From Marinomonas sp. IMCC 4694 (GTDB taxonomy: Bacteria; Pseudomonadota; Gammaproteobacteria; Pseudomonadales; Marinomonadaceae): 64,000 nt of DNA. The notes under the pieces were generated by a model, which saw only the letters and a program-made list of their open reading frames with translations, was not told where the DNA came from and ran no database searches. The stretch covers positions 2,232,001 through 2,296,000 of the forward strand of contig NZ_VSRV01000001.1 in assembly GCF_008122525.1 (NCBI RefSeq), written 5' to 3'. The translations under genes and the position numbers were made by a program. Of the stretch, positions 24,945 to 34,612 are shown piece by piece (the first letter of the stretch is position 1; the number at the start of each line of letters is the position of its first letter).

Positions 24945-25226
24945 ATGAAAAGAGTTTTAATCGCATTTGTCAGAGGTTATCAGCTTATTATCAGTCCGTT
25001 TCTTGGTAACAACTGTCGCTTCTACCCATCTTGCTCTCACTATATGATTCAAGCGATCGAACAGCATGGGGTTATAAAAGGCGTCTATCTTGGTCTAAAA
25101 AGATTGTCAAAGTGCCATCCATGGCATGAAGGAGGAATCGACCCAGTGCCCAGCTGTCAGCACAACAAACATAAACAGCCTAACGATATAACGTCGGATG
25201 AAAACCGTCATAACAACAAACATTAA
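24945..25226 (+). CDS. yidD: Membrane protein insertion efficiency factor YidD
   Basis: YidD is a small protein thought to aid membrane protein insertion with YidC. The 93 residues contain an amphipathic N-terminal helix (LIAFVRGYQLIISPFLG) and the family core CRFYPSCSHYM followed by CHPWHEGGIDPVP. The C-terminal tail is rich in His, Asn and Lys. The usual location is between rnpA and yidC; here it is alone between pheA and the acs regulator, divergent from pheA. Confidence 0.93.
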   Translation: MKRVLIAFVRGYQLIISPFLGNNCRFYPSCSHYMIQAIEQHGVIKGVYLGLKRLSKCHPWHEGGIDPVPSCQHNKHKQPNDITSDENRHNNKH

Positions 25227-25230
25227 GGCT

Positions 25231-25258
25231 AATAAGAAAACGCTAAAACGTTTCAGCG
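25231..25258 (-). terminator. Terminator of the acs-regulator transcript (minus strand)
   Basis: On the minus strand CGCTGAA-ACGT-TTTAGCG (25241-25258) is a hairpin with one G-U pair, followed by TTTTCTTATT. It lies directly after the response regulator stop. Confidence 0.7.
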
Positions 25259-25261
25259 TCG

Positions 25262-25912
25262 CTAATGCGTCATGACAATCTGTAACTTTAAATTACTCGC
25301 AATGAGAACAGCTTGAGTTCGATTATTAATTTCTAACTTGCGAAAAATCGCGGTAATGTGCGCTTTCACGGTCGCTTCCGATATGGACAGTTCGTAGGCA
25401 ATTTGTTTGTTCAGCAGACCTTCATGCAAATAACACAGTACTTTATATTGTTGAGGAGTGAGCTCAGCAACCTTCTTTTGCATTGATAAGTCAGGTTTAG
25501 GTTGGTTTGCTACTTCTTGCTTAAGCGCTTCAGGAAGCCAGATATCCCCCGCTAAAATAGCGTGAATAGCTTGCACATAGGTCGCCGGCTCACTGGTTTT
25601 AGGAATAAAACCCAGCGCGCCTGCATCGATCACATTCGCCACCATCGCGCTGTCTTCACTGCCTGAAATCACAGCAACGGGCACGTCAGGGAAATCTTTT
25701 CGAATTCGGATAAGACCGTATAGATCACCGCTGCCTGGCATATTCAAATCCAATAGCAACAAATCAAGGTCATTTTGATGTTGTAGACATTGTAAAGTCG
25801 AATCCAAATCATAGGATTCGACAATGACAATTCCCTCTATTTCTGCCCGCAACGCGCCACTCAGCGCGCTACGAAACAGAGGATGATCATCCGCGATAAC
25901 AAGTGAAATCAC
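25262..25912 (-). CDS. NarL/LuxR-family response regulator next to acs (CrbR/ErdR-like)
   Basis: A two-component regulator with an N-terminal receiver domain: acidic pair Asp8-Asp9, phospho-acceptor Asp55 in LLLLDLNMPG, and Lys105 in GFIPKTS. The C-terminal LuxR-type helix-turn-helix (about 148-205) has the NKQIAYELSISEATVKAHI recognition region. It follows acs by 28 bp on the same strand. In Vibrio and Pseudomonas, LuxR-type regulators named CrbR or ErdR activate acs, so I infer that role here. The cognate sensor kinase is not in the window. Confidence 0.85.
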   Translation of the reverse strand: MISLVIADDHPLFRSALSGALRAEIEGIVIVESYDLDSTLQCLQHQNDLDLLLLDLNMPGSGDLYGLIRIRKDFPDVPVAVISGSEDSAMVANVIDAGALGFIPKTSEPATYVQAIHAILAGDIWLPEALKQEVANQPKPDLSMQKKVAELTPQQYKVLCYLHEGLLNKQIAYELSISEATVKAHITAIFRKLEINNRTQAVLIASNLKLQIVMTH

Positions 25913-25940
25913 TGTGGATCCTTTTTAAATGTGTAAGCTG

Positions 25941-27899
25941 TCACACATTTAAACGGTTTTCGATCAAATCATCAACCACACTTGGATCGGCGAGCGTACT
26001 TGTATCACCTAATTGGTCATGTTCATTGGCCGCAATTTTTCTCAAAATACGGCGCATGATCTTACCAGAGCGAGTTTTTGGTAAGCCTTTGCTCGCCCAT
26101 TGAATCAAATCTGGCGTGGCAATAGGCCCAATTTCTTGGCGAACAAATTGCTTTAACGACTTGGTTAATTCTTCGTCTGGTGTCACACCGGCAATGGCAC
26201 TGACGTACACATAAATACCCTGACCTTTAATATCGTGAGGATAGCCAACAATAGCAGCCTCTGCGACAGAAGGATGAGCCACCAGCGCACTTTCGATCTC
26301 AGCGGTTCCAAGACGATGCCCAGACACGTTAAGCACGTCGTCCATACGACCTGTAATCCAGTAATGACCCTCGGCGTCACGTGACGCACCGTCACCCGTA
26401 AAATACATACCATCAAAAGTACTGAAATAAGTTTGCTCAAAACGCTCATGATCGCCATAAACTGTTCTGGCTTGACCTGGCCAAGAATCCGTTATCACTA
26501 ACCCACCTTCAACCAACACACCTTGCTGATCTTGCAACACGCCTTGTGCATCCACTAAAGCGGGTTTTACTCCATAAACAGGGCCCGTACAAGAACCTGG
26601 TTTGATATCACCTTGCACAATACGCGGCGTCATCATGGTTCCGCCAGTCTCTGTTTGCCACCAAGTGTCTACAACGGGACAAGACGCGTTACCAATCTCA
26701 TTGTAATACCAAGACCAAGCTTCAGGGTTAATCGGTTCACCCACGCTTCCCAAAATACGCAGCGAACCACGATGACTGGTTTTAGTCGCTTCATCACCTT
26801 TTGACATCAAAGCACGAATCGCTGTTGGCGCCGTGTATAAAATAGTGACATCAAATTTATCAACCACACGACCAATTCGTCCTGAATCTGGGTAGGTAGG
26901 TACACCTTCAAATAAAATACTGGTCGCGCCATTGGCAAGTGGCCCATAAACCACATAACTGTGACCGGTAATCCAACCAACGTCAGCTGCACACCAGTAA
27001 ACATCGTCTGGCTTCAAATCGAATACTAATTCATGGGTTAATGACGCATAGACTAAGTAACCACCCGTGGTATGAACAACGCCTTTTGGCTTGCCCGTTG
27101 AACCGGATGTGTAAAGAATAAACAAAGGGTCTTCGGCGTTCATTGGCTCGACAGGGCAATCTGTACTTTCGTTTTCAACTTCAACAGCCCAATCCAGATC
27201 TCGACCTTCAAACCAAGGCACGTCTTTTTTGGTATAACGATACGTAATAACAGACTCAACAGTAGGGCAAGCATTGTCCGCAAGAGCCATGTCAACATTG
27301 TGTTTGAGCGGGATCGTGTTACCCGCACGACGACCTTCGTCAGCTGTAATCACTAATTTCACTTCGCAATCGTTTAATCGATCAGCAATAGCGTGCGCTG
27401 AAAAACCACCAAAAATAACAGAATGGATAGCACCAATGCGGGCACACGCCAACATGGCATAAGCCGCTTGCGGTATCATCGGCATGTAAATAGCGACTCG
27501 GTCACCCTTTTTAACGCCTTTGCGTTTTAGCAAATTTGCTAAACGGCCTACTTCGTCGTACAAGTTTTGATAGGTGACAGCAACTTTCTCGTCACTTTCT
27601 GAGTCCCCTTCGCAGTAATAAGCGACTTTGTTAGCCGAGGTTGCCAAATGACGGTCAATACAGTTATGAGCGACGTTTAATTCGCCGTCTTCAAACCATT
27701 TAATGCTTACTTCACCTCGTTTAAACGAGGTATTTTTAACTTTTGTATAAGGCGTAATCCAATCTAAACGCTTCCCTTGTTCAGCCCAAAACTCATCTGG
27801 GTTTTCAATCGATTGTTGATAGCGTTTTTCAAATTCTGCTTGACTCACATTGGCATCTTTTGCCGCCTCACTTGAGGTTGCGCTATATAATGACTTCAT
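25941..27899 (-). CDS. acs: Acetyl-CoA synthetase (AMP-forming)
   Basis: Activates acetate to acetyl-CoA through acetyl-AMP, allowing growth on acetate. Core motifs are the adenylation loop YTSGSTGKPKGVVHTTGGY, WWQTETGG, TGDGASRDAEG and the C-terminal PKTRSGKIMRR with the acetylatable Lys. I choose the second in-frame ATG (27899), which has GGAG 6 nt upstream and gives 652 residues, the same as E. coli Acs. The ATG at 27911 has no ribosome-binding site. A NarL-type regulator follows in the same operon. Confidence 0.97.
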   Translation of the reverse strand: MKSLYSATSSEAAKDANVSQAEFEKRYQQSIENPDEFWAEQGKRLDWITPYTKVKNTSFKRGEVSIKWFEDGELNVAHNCIDRHLATSANKVAYYCEGDSESDEKVAVTYQNLYDEVGRLANLLKRKGVKKGDRVAIYMPMIPQAAYAMLACARIGAIHSVIFGGFSAHAIADRLNDCEVKLVITADEGRRAGNTIPLKHNVDMALADNACPTVESVITYRYTKKDVPWFEGRDLDWAVEVENESTDCPVEPMNAEDPLFILYTSGSTGKPKGVVHTTGGYLVYASLTHELVFDLKPDDVYWCAADVGWITGHSYVVYGPLANGATSILFEGVPTYPDSGRIGRVVDKFDVTILYTAPTAIRALMSKGDEATKTSHRGSLRILGSVGEPINPEAWSWYYNEIGNASCPVVDTWWQTETGGTMMTPRIVQGDIKPGSCTGPVYGVKPALVDAQGVLQDQQGVLVEGGLVITDSWPGQARTVYGDHERFEQTYFSTFDGMYFTGDGASRDAEGHYWITGRMDDVLNVSGHRLGTAEIESALVAHPSVAEAAIVGYPHDIKGQGIYVYVSAIAGVTPDEELTKSLKQFVRQEIGPIATPDLIQWASKGLPKTRSGKIMRRILRKIAANEHDQLGDTSTLADPSVVDDLIENRLNV

Positions 27900-28372
27900 A
27901 ACCCGCTCCATTGTTAAATTTGTTATTCGGATGCTGAACTACTATAACTTGCAAACGCCGCTGCACCATTCCACTTTAGTCTTATGATAAATGTGTAATG
28001 AGATAAAGCGTTTTTGCTTAGGCAAACAAGGTGAAAGCGCTTGTATTTTGTATGTCACAACACAAAATGGATCCCACTCCATGGCGGTCTCAGTTCAATC
28101 CATCGGCCATTTCTTGCTCACTAAAAATACATCAAGCGCCAAAATAGCATGATAGTCATGGCTTTTACTTACTAAATTCGTAAGCTAATTCTTGCCGACG
28201 AACAACCCCCAACTTTAAGCAATAAATTGCGCATAGCAGAATACCCCAGAGTGATGCACTCCACCTTAATGTGAAAAAATATACAAAACACATATAAATC
28301 ATATAGATAGAAAACTGGCATGAAAATCGCTATGAGTTAAACAGTTAACCCCATCAATAGGAGAAAAATAAT
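27900..28372. other. Intergenic region between acs and the TRAP operon
   Basis: About 460 bp separate the divergent acs and TAXI-binding-protein genes. I see no open frame with coding character, no RNA gene and no convincing sigma-54 or CRP site. The region must hold both promoters. The clearest element is AGGAGA at 28360-28366 before the TAXI gene start. Confidence 0.5.
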
Positions 28373-29401
28373 ATGAAATTGGGATTTGTCACTAAAGCTA
28401 TTTTATCTACCGCGACGGCCGCTGCTATTACCTTATCAGCAACCGGTGTTAGCGCTGCAGACAATCGAAACTACATTCTCGCTACGGCATCAACAGGGGG
28501 AACTTACTACCCTGTGGGTGTAGCGATTGCGACCTTAAGTAAAGTCAAACTTGAGCCAAAATTTGGTTTGTCTGTGTCTGCTATTAGCTCTGCAGGCTCT
28601 GGCGAAAACATCAAACTTTTGCGTGAAAACCAAGCACAATTTGCCATTTTGCAAGGTCTGTATGGCGCATGGGCGTGGGACGGCGAAGGTCCGTTTGAAA
28701 CGTCTGGCAAGCAAACCGAGCTGCGTTCCGTCTCTATGTTATGGCAAAACGTTGAGCATTTTGTGCTTAAAACGGATCTTGCCACAACTGGCACTGTCGC
28801 CGATCTAAAAGCACTTGAAGGTACAAATAACAAGTTCTCTATTGGTACTAAAAACTCTGGAACAGAAGGATCGGGTCGACAGCAGCTTAAAGGCTTAAAC
28901 ATCGACCCGGATAAATTTGCCTTAGCTTACATGGGTTACGGCGCCAGCGCAGATGCTATGCAAAACGGCAACATTGAAGGCATGAATACACCAGCAGGTG
29001 TTCCTGTTAGTGCGGTCACCAGACTGTATGCGTCCATGGGCGACAAGGTAAAAGTATTGGATTTCACCGACGAACAAATTAAAGAAGCTAATGGCTCTTA
29101 CGATTTGTGGACTCGCTACGTGATTCCAGCCAACACTTATCCAGGTCAAACCAAAGACATCAATACTGTGGCGCAGCCTAACTTCCTCGCTTCTCGCGCG
29201 GATTTGTCCGACGATGATGTCTACGAGTTAACCAAGTCATTGTATGAGAATTTGACCTACTTAAGCGCCATTCACAAAGCAACCTCTGTCATGTCTATTG
29301 AAAAAGCCATTGCCGGTTTGCCTGTTCCCTTGCATCCGGGTGCTGCGCGTTATTACCGCGAACGTGGCATTAGCATTCCTGCTCGCCTAATCGCAAAATA
29401 A
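28373..29401 (+). CDS. TAXI-family TRAP transporter solute-binding protein
   Basis: Periplasmic binding protein of a tripartite ATP-independent (ion-gradient driven) transporter. The signal peptide is about residues 1-28 (…ATGVSAAD). The mature part starts ILATASTGGTYYPVG, the TAXI hallmark, and contains NSGTEGSGRQQLKG and YMGYGASADAMQNG. The 342 residues are normal. AGGAG is well placed before the ATG. The membrane subunit follows after 95 bp that include a strong hairpin. Members bind glutamate, succinate or other carboxylates; the substrate here cannot be read from sequence. Confidence 0.93.
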   Translation: MKLGFVTKAILSTATAAAITLSATGVSAADNRNYILATASTGGTYYPVGVAIATLSKVKLEPKFGLSVSAISSAGSGENIKLLRENQAQFAILQGLYGAWAWDGEGPFETSGKQTELRSVSMLWQNVEHFVLKTDLATTGTVADLKALEGTNNKFSIGTKNSGTEGSGRQQLKGLNIDPDKFALAYMGYGASADAMQNGNIEGMNTPAGVPVSAVTRLYASMGDKVKVLDFTDEQIKEANGSYDLWTRYVIPANTYPGQTKDINTVAQPNFLASRADLSDDDVYELTKSLYENLTYLSAIHKATSVMSIEKAIAGLPVPLHPGAARYYRERGISIPARLIAK

Positions 29402-29420
29402 GGTCAGTAATGTGTGTTCA

Positions 29421-29440
29421 CGCCGTACATTCGTACGGCG
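29421..29440 (+). other. Hairpin between TRAP binding protein and permease genes
   Basis: CGCCGTAC-ATTC-GTACGGCG, an 8-bp perfect stem with a 4-nt loop, followed by TCTTTGC rather than a T-run. It is likely a partial terminator or 3'-end stabiliser that lets binding protein exceed permease. Confidence 0.6.
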
Positions 29441-29496
29441 TCTTTGCTTAGCCTTTGCCTCAACTCGCTTTTTGAATACTTAAGGGTAGCTTGTCT

Positions 29497-31623
29497 ATGA
29501 CTGCTTCAACACAACAACCAGACGAATCTCAAGACATTAATCTCGACGATTTTGAAACCAAACACCGCTCTGGACTTTGGCTAAATCGCCTTGTTTTTAG
29601 CCTTTCGATATTTTTGGCACTGGCGCATATTTACATCAATACAATAGCGACCCTGCCTGAACTGTGGGTGTCCGCGTTCCATTTTGCCGGTTTCGGTATC
29701 TTGTGTGCCTTACTGATTCCAGCGAACCCTAAATGGCGTGAAAGCAAAATTGCTTTGTTTTGCGATGGGGTTATTGTATTGGCTCTGATCGCCATGGTGC
29801 TTTACATCATCTTTTTCGAAGACGCCCTGTATGCCCGCGGCGTTACCTTTAATACCGCCGATTGGATTGTATCCAGCGTCACCGTATTATTGTCACTGGA
29901 ACTGATTCGCCGCACCAGCGGGTGGTTTATTCCTTTTTTAATTGTCATTGCACTCACGTACGTTGTGCTCTGGGGTAGCTGGCTTGGGGGAATGTTCAAC
30001 TTTCCAGGCTTGAGTGTTGAAACCTTGTTATACCGCAGTTTTTTTAGCACAGACGGCATGTTTGGCTCTATCTCGCGTATTTCATGGAGCTTTGTCTTCA
30101 TGTTTATCTTGTTTGGCGCCTTTTTAGTCAAATCTGGCGCAGGGGATTTCATCATCGATTTGTCTCGTTCTTTGGCGAGCAAAATGATCGGCGGCCCTGG
30201 ATTTGTCGCTGTACTCGGCTCTGGCCTCATGGGCTCGGTGTCTGGTTCATCGGTCGCCAATACGGTCTCTACCGGCGTCATTACTATTCCCTTGATGCGC
30301 CGCGCGGGGTTCCCTGCTCGTTTCGCGGCTGGGGTCGAAGCCGCCGCATCCACTGGCGGACAGTTAATGCCACCGGTGATGGGCGCTGGCGCTTTTATTA
30401 TGGCGTCTTACACTCAAGTCTCCTACGTGACGATTATCAGTGTCGCCGCGATTCCTGCACTTTTATATTTCTTATCGGTTGGCTTCTTTGTCCGCGTGGA
30501 AGCCAAACGCAGCCGTGTCATCGCGACTGAAAGTGATGACGCCGTAAACGTCTCGCAAGTGTTAAAGCAGGGCTGGCATCATATCGTTCCCCTCGGTGTA
30601 TTGGTCACTTTATTGATTCAAGGTTTCACCCCTACCTATGCCGCTGGTATAAGCATCATTGCCGTTATCTGTGCGTCGTTTTTATCCAAAAAACACCGTA
30701 TGGGTCCTGCTGAAATTTTAGATGCGATGGCCCAAGGGGCGAAGAACATGTCTACCACGGCCGTACTTCTGGTCGGTATCGGGCTTGTTGTGAATGTGAT
30801 CAGCACAACCGGTGTAGGCAATACCTTTTCATTGCTCATCACCAACTGGGCGGGCGGCAGCCTATTCTTCACTATTATCTTGGTCGCAATTGCGTCGTTA
30901 ATTTTAGGCATGGGATTACCTGTCACGGCGTCGTATATCGTGTTAGGCACATTATCAGCTCCTGCACTGTTCAACTTAATTGCCGAAAGCCAATTGCTTG
31001 ACATGATGTCAGCGGGCAACTTGCCAGAAGCCGCCAGTGCTATTTTTATGCTGGTTGACCCTTCGGCCATGGCGGCTTTAGCTCAGGGTATGCCGATGGA
31101 GCAAGCCGAGGCTTTACTAGCGCAAGTGCCAAACGACTTCAAAAGCATGCTGATGGACCAAGCGCTAGGGGCACAAAGCGTTGCCATGATTTTGGTCACC
31201 GCTCATATGATCATTTTCTGGCTGTCACAGGACAGCAACGTAACACCGCCTGTGTGTTTAACCGCTTTTGCCGCTGCCGCCATTGCCAAAACACCACCAA
31301 TGCGTACCGGTATGACGGCATGGAAACTGGCCAAAGGCTTGTACATAGTGCCTTTGCTCATGGCGTACACGCCTCTGATTGGTGGAGACACCGAAACACT
31401 GATACGACTTTCTTTCTTTGCTATTTTTGGCATGTATGCCCTAGTTGGTGCTATGGAAGGGTATCTTGAGGACAAAGTTTCCATTGTACCTCGTGCTCTC
31501 TTACTGATAGCTGCGTTGATGATGCTGTGGCCAAACCTTGATTTATGGATTGAATGCCTTGGGTTAGCCGCTTTCTTGTTGATCTTTATAATGGGCAAAA
31601 ATTCTTACAAGAAAACACTCTAA
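29497..31623 (+). CDS. TRAP transporter fused permease (DctQM-type)
   Basis: Membrane part of the TAXI-TRAP system, with small (4-helix) and large (12-helix) subunits fused, as usual in TAXI systems. The 708 residues are largely hydrophobic helices. The large-subunit signature SVSGSSVANTVSTGVITIP is followed by AGVEAAASTGGQLMPPVMGAGAF, and GLPVTASYIV appears in the second half. The ATG at 29497 is chosen; a TTG two codons upstream is also open but only 4 nt from TAAGGG. A bidirectional terminator follows the stop. Confidence 0.93.
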   Translation: MTASTQQPDESQDINLDDFETKHRSGLWLNRLVFSLSIFLALAHIYINTIATLPELWVSAFHFAGFGILCALLIPANPKWRESKIALFCDGVIVLALIAMVLYIIFFEDALYARGVTFNTADWIVSSVTVLLSLELIRRTSGWFIPFLIVIALTYVVLWGSWLGGMFNFPGLSVETLLYRSFFSTDGMFGSISRISWSFVFMFILFGAFLVKSGAGDFIIDLSRSLASKMIGGPGFVAVLGSGLMGSVSGSSVANTVSTGVITIPLMRRAGFPARFAAGVEAAASTGGQLMPPVMGAGAFIMASYTQVSYVTIISVAAIPALLYFLSVGFFVRVEAKRSRVIATESDDAVNVSQVLKQGWHHIVPLGVLVTLLIQGFTPTYAAGISIIAVICASFLSKKHRMGPAEILDAMAQGAKNMSTTAVLLVGIGLVVNVISTTGVGNTFSLLITNWAGGSLFFTIILVAIASLILGMGLPVTASYIVLGTLSAPALFNLIAESQLLDMMSAGNLPEAASAIFMLVDPSAMAALAQGMPMEQAEALLAQVPNDFKSMLMDQALGAQSVAMILVTAHMIIFWLSQDSNVTPPVCLTAFAAAAIAKTPPMRTGMTAWKLAKGLYIVPLLMAYTPLIGGDTETLIRLSFFAIFGMYALVGAMEGYLEDKVSIVPRALLLIAALMMLWPNLDLWIECLGLAAFLLIFIMGKNSYKKTL

Positions 31624-31646
31624 TATTGCGCTAAATAATAGCCAAC

Positions 31647-31681
31647 AAAAAGGGCGGCCATTGAAAATGGCCGCCCTTTTT
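31647..31681 (+). terminator. Bidirectional terminator between TRAP permease and sohB
   Basis: AAAAAGGGCGGCCAT-TGAAA-ATGGCCGCCCTTTTT: a 10-bp GC-rich stem flanked by A and T runs. It serves the convergent TRAP permease and sohB genes. Confidence 0.95.
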
Positions 31682-31719
31682 AATCACATGAAAACGACTA
31701 AGCGTCTTTCACCATCACA

Positions 31720-32760
31720 TCAGTAACCACGAGTTTGAGTCACTTTACCTATCCAAGACACCGCTTTATGCTCTAACGCTGAGAAAAACGACAAGCCCAA
31801 ACGTTCCGCCATTCCTTTTGGTTGCTTATAGGCAATATGAATAACATCGGCCTCGGCATAGTGCGACACCAAATACGCATCACTGGTCATCACCTCATCC
31901 ACCAGCTTATTTTCCAGCGCTTCTGAGCCATACCAAGTATCGCCAGTGGCAATCTCCTCGATGTTTAATTGAGGGCGCTGTCCTGAAACAAAACGCTTAA
32001 ATAAACCGTGGGTATCTTCCAGATCTTGCTTGAATTTCTCTCGCCCCTCGTCGGTGTTTTCGCCCAACATGGTCAGTGTGCGTTTATAACGACCTGCTGT
32101 ATGAAGCTCAACATCAATCAAACTTTTATCCAGTAATCTGTGCACGTTCGGTATTTGAGCTACCACACCAATCGAGCCCAAAATCGCAAACGGCGCTGCA
32201 ATGATTTTATTGGCGACACACGCCATCATATACCCCCCGCTGGCCGCGACTTTATCCACACAAATAGTCAAAGGGATATTGGCTTCGCGAATACGTTGTA
32301 ACTGCGACGAGGCTAATCCGTAGCTGTGTACCATGCCACCACCACTTTCCAGACGTACAACAACCTCATCTTGTGACCTTGCGACACTCAGAACAGCGGT
32401 AATTTCTTCACGCATTGTTTCCACCGCAGAAGCCTTAATATCGCCATCGAAATCCAATACATACAAACGTTTTTTCGTTGATTCTTCGTTGACTTTATAA
32501 GCTTTTTTCTGTGTCTTTTTCTCCAACTTTTGTTGTTTCTTTTTTTCTTTTTCAATCTGCTTTAAGACTTTTTTGTCTAATAATTGATGGTCTAACTCCG
32601 CCTTCATCGCCTCATAGGTTTCATTTAATTTAGTCACGGACAAACTGCCTGGCTGAGACTTTCGTTTGCCACTTGCTATTACAGCCAAAAGAAACGCGAT
32701 CACTAACGCCACACTGAGCAACCTTAATAAAAAACCGGCATAATCTGTTAAAAATTCCAA
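31720..32760 (-). CDS. sohB: Probable inner-membrane serine protease SohB (signal peptide peptidase family)
   Basis: An S49-family protease anchored by one N-terminal helix (about residues 8-28). A highly charged Lys/Glu/Gln coiled segment (about 60-90) leads to the catalytic domain. The nucleophile Ser lies in VDKVAASGGYMMACVA and the general-base Lys in HTAGRYKRTLTMLG. RLESGGGMVHSYGLA is the usual substrate-groove motif. The 346 residues match E. coli SohB (349). Probably degrades misfolded or leftover membrane peptides in the periplasm. Single gene. Confidence 0.94.
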   Translation of the reverse strand: MEFLTDYAGFLLRLLSVALVIAFLLAVIASGKRKSQPGSLSVTKLNETYEAMKAELDHQLLDKKVLKQIEKEKKKQQKLEKKTQKKAYKVNEESTKKRLYVLDFDGDIKASAVETMREEITAVLSVARSQDEVVVRLESGGGMVHSYGLASSQLQRIREANIPLTICVDKVAASGGYMMACVANKIIAAPFAILGSIGVVAQIPNVHRLLDKSLIDVELHTAGRYKRTLTMLGENTDEGREKFKQDLEDTHGLFKRFVSGQRPQLNIEEIATGDTWYGSEALENKLVDEVMTSDAYLVSHYAEADVIHIAYKQPKGMAERLGLSFFSALEHKAVSWIGKVTQTRGY

Positions 32761-33009
32761 CGTTTAATTCCTCTGTTTAATCATACTGTGTTGCTATATT
32801 GGGCTAAGTGACCAAAAAGCAATGTGATTTTATTACAATCCTCTATAGATACTCAGATTCATTTACCTTATTATCTGCACACTTTTAATTCTTCCTTACA
32901 AAAGCAAAGCGAAAGAGCTAACAAGATTTCTTTGATTCGTGTATCCACACAGAGACATCTTGTTAATTTTTTCGCACCTTGTCGTGCCTTTTTCCAAAAG
33001 GAGAAATAA

Positions 33010-34512
33010 ATGAAGCCCTCTCTTGCGCAAGCATTTGGCAAAAACTTTCTTGGCGCCTCACCGCTTTGGTACAAACAAGTCATCTTAGCTTTCTTAATTA
33101 TTAATCCGATTGTACTCGTGGTGTTTGGGCCTTTTGTTGCCGGCTGGCTGCTTATTATTGAATTTATTTTCACCCTTGCGATGGCTCTAAAGTGCTATCC
33201 ATTACAACCAGGTGGATTACTGGCAATCGAAGCGGTTGTGCTTGGGCTCACATCACCAGAAGGAGTTTATACTGAAGTCTCTCACAATATCGAAGTGATC
33301 TTGCTGTTGATGTTCATGGTGGCCGGTATCTATTTCATGAAAGACATGCTGCTGTTTATCTTTAATAAGCTGTTGGTGAAAGTACAATCTAAAATTGTCA
33401 TTTCTTTGATTTTCAGTTTATCGGCGGCGTTACTGTCGGCTTTTTTAGACGCTTTAACCGTCACCGCTGTACTGATCAGTGTTGGGGTCGGCTTTTATTC
33501 GGTGTATCACAAAGCCGCTTCAGGACAGAGTTCCAATAAAAACCATGACCACGGTAAAGACGACTCCATTTTGCCTGTCAACGCGGAAGACCTTAACGAA
33601 TTCCGTTCTTTTTTGCGCGACTTACTTATGCATGGCGCCGTAGGAACCGCGCTTGGTGGGGTTGCTACCCTGGTTGGCGAACCTCAAAATTTATTGATTG
33701 CTAAAGTGGCTGGTTGGGATTTTATCGAGTTTTTCCTAAACGTAGCTCCTGTCTCTATGCCCGTATTGGCCTTTGGTTTACTCACGGTGGTCGTGTTAGA
33801 AAAAACCGCTTGGTTTGATTACGGCGCCCAACTTCCGGATACCGTTCGCGATATTTTGAATAATTTCGAAAAAGAAGAAAATCAAAAACACACCAATAAA
33901 AACAAAGCGCAGTTAATTGTTCAGGGCATTGTAGCGGTCCTTTTGGTATTCTCTCTTGCTTTTCATGTTGCTGAAGTGGGTTTAGTCGGCCTCATGGTCA
34001 TTGTTCTTCTCACCGCGTTTAACGGCATTATTGAAGAACACAGAATTGGACATGCGTTTGAAGAATCCCTGCCTTTTACCGCGCTTTTAGTGGTGTTTTT
34101 CACGGTTGTATCCGTCATCCATGAACAACACCTTTTCCAGCCGGTGATCAATCTTGTGTTTAGTATGCCAGTCGAACACCAGCCTATTGTCCTGTTCATT
34201 GCCAATGGCGTTTTGTCTGCCATCAGTGACAACGTGTTTGTGGCAACCGTATACATTAACGAAATAAAAGCCGCTCTGGATTCAGGTCTTATTACCCGTG
34301 AGCATTTTGATGTGTTGGCCGTCGCGGTCAATACCGGTACGAATTTACCGAGCGTCGCGACACCAAATGGCCAAGCCGCTTTCTTGTTTTTACTCACGTC
34401 GGCCATTGCGCCTTTATTGCGATTGTCCTACGGAAAAATGGTTTGGATGGCCCTGCCTTACACCATTGTGTTAAGTATTGTTGGTGGCGTTTGCGTAAAG
34501 TATTTTCTATAA
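33010..34512 (+). CDS. nhaB: Na+/H+ antiporter NhaB
   Basis: An electrogenic sodium/proton exchanger that expels Na+, a fitting function in a marine organism. The 500 residues (E. coli 513) form about 12 helices and show typical NhaB segments: the N-terminal AFGKNFLGASPLWYK, FLDALTVTAVLISV in the ion pathway, TALGGVATLVGEPQNLLIA, and SDNVFVATVYINEIK near the C-terminus. AAAAGGAG lies 7 nt upstream of the ATG. The 249-bp gap upstream contains no gene. A terminator follows. Confidence 0.96.
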   Translation: MKPSLAQAFGKNFLGASPLWYKQVILAFLIINPIVLVVFGPFVAGWLLIIEFIFTLAMALKCYPLQPGGLLAIEAVVLGLTSPEGVYTEVSHNIEVILLLMFMVAGIYFMKDMLLFIFNKLLVKVQSKIVISLIFSLSAALLSAFLDALTVTAVLISVGVGFYSVYHKAASGQSSNKNHDHGKDDSILPVNAEDLNEFRSFLRDLLMHGAVGTALGGVATLVGEPQNLLIAKVAGWDFIEFFLNVAPVSMPVLAFGLLTVVVLEKTAWFDYGAQLPDTVRDILNNFEKEENQKHTNKNKAQLIVQGIVAVLLVFSLAFHVAEVGLVGLMVIVLLTAFNGIIEEHRIGHAFEESLPFTALLVVFFTVVSVIHEQHLFQPVINLVFSMPVEHQPIVLFIANGVLSAISDNVFVATVYINEIKAALDSGLITREHFDVLAVAVNTGTNLPSVATPNGQAAFLFLLTSAIAPLLRLSYGKMVWMALPYTIVLSIVGGVCVKYFL

Positions 34513-34542
34513 ACCAGAGCTGACCGCTAGACTGAAAAAGAT

Positions 34543-34572
34543 AAAAAGCCCTCTGCAATTGAGGGCTTTTTT
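34543..34572 (+). terminator. Terminator after nhaB
   Basis: AAAAAGCCCTC-TGCAATT-GAGGGCTTTTTT: a 6-bp GC-rich stem extended by A-T pairs with a T-run. The left A-run also allows use by the convergent dnaQ transcript. Confidence 0.93.
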
Positions 34573-34612
34573 GGCTCAAAGACGGTGTAAAAACCACCAC
34601 GCCTATTGCTCT

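Noticed and set aside
27900..28020. Sigma-54 promoter for acs
   Set aside because: TGGTGC and TTTGCA occur on the minus strand, but the GG to GC distance is 13 rather than 10, so the -24/-12 rule is not met.
28010..28070. CRP-like site with TGTCACAA half
   Set aside because: Only one half fits; the other half at the required spacing does not match TGTGA.
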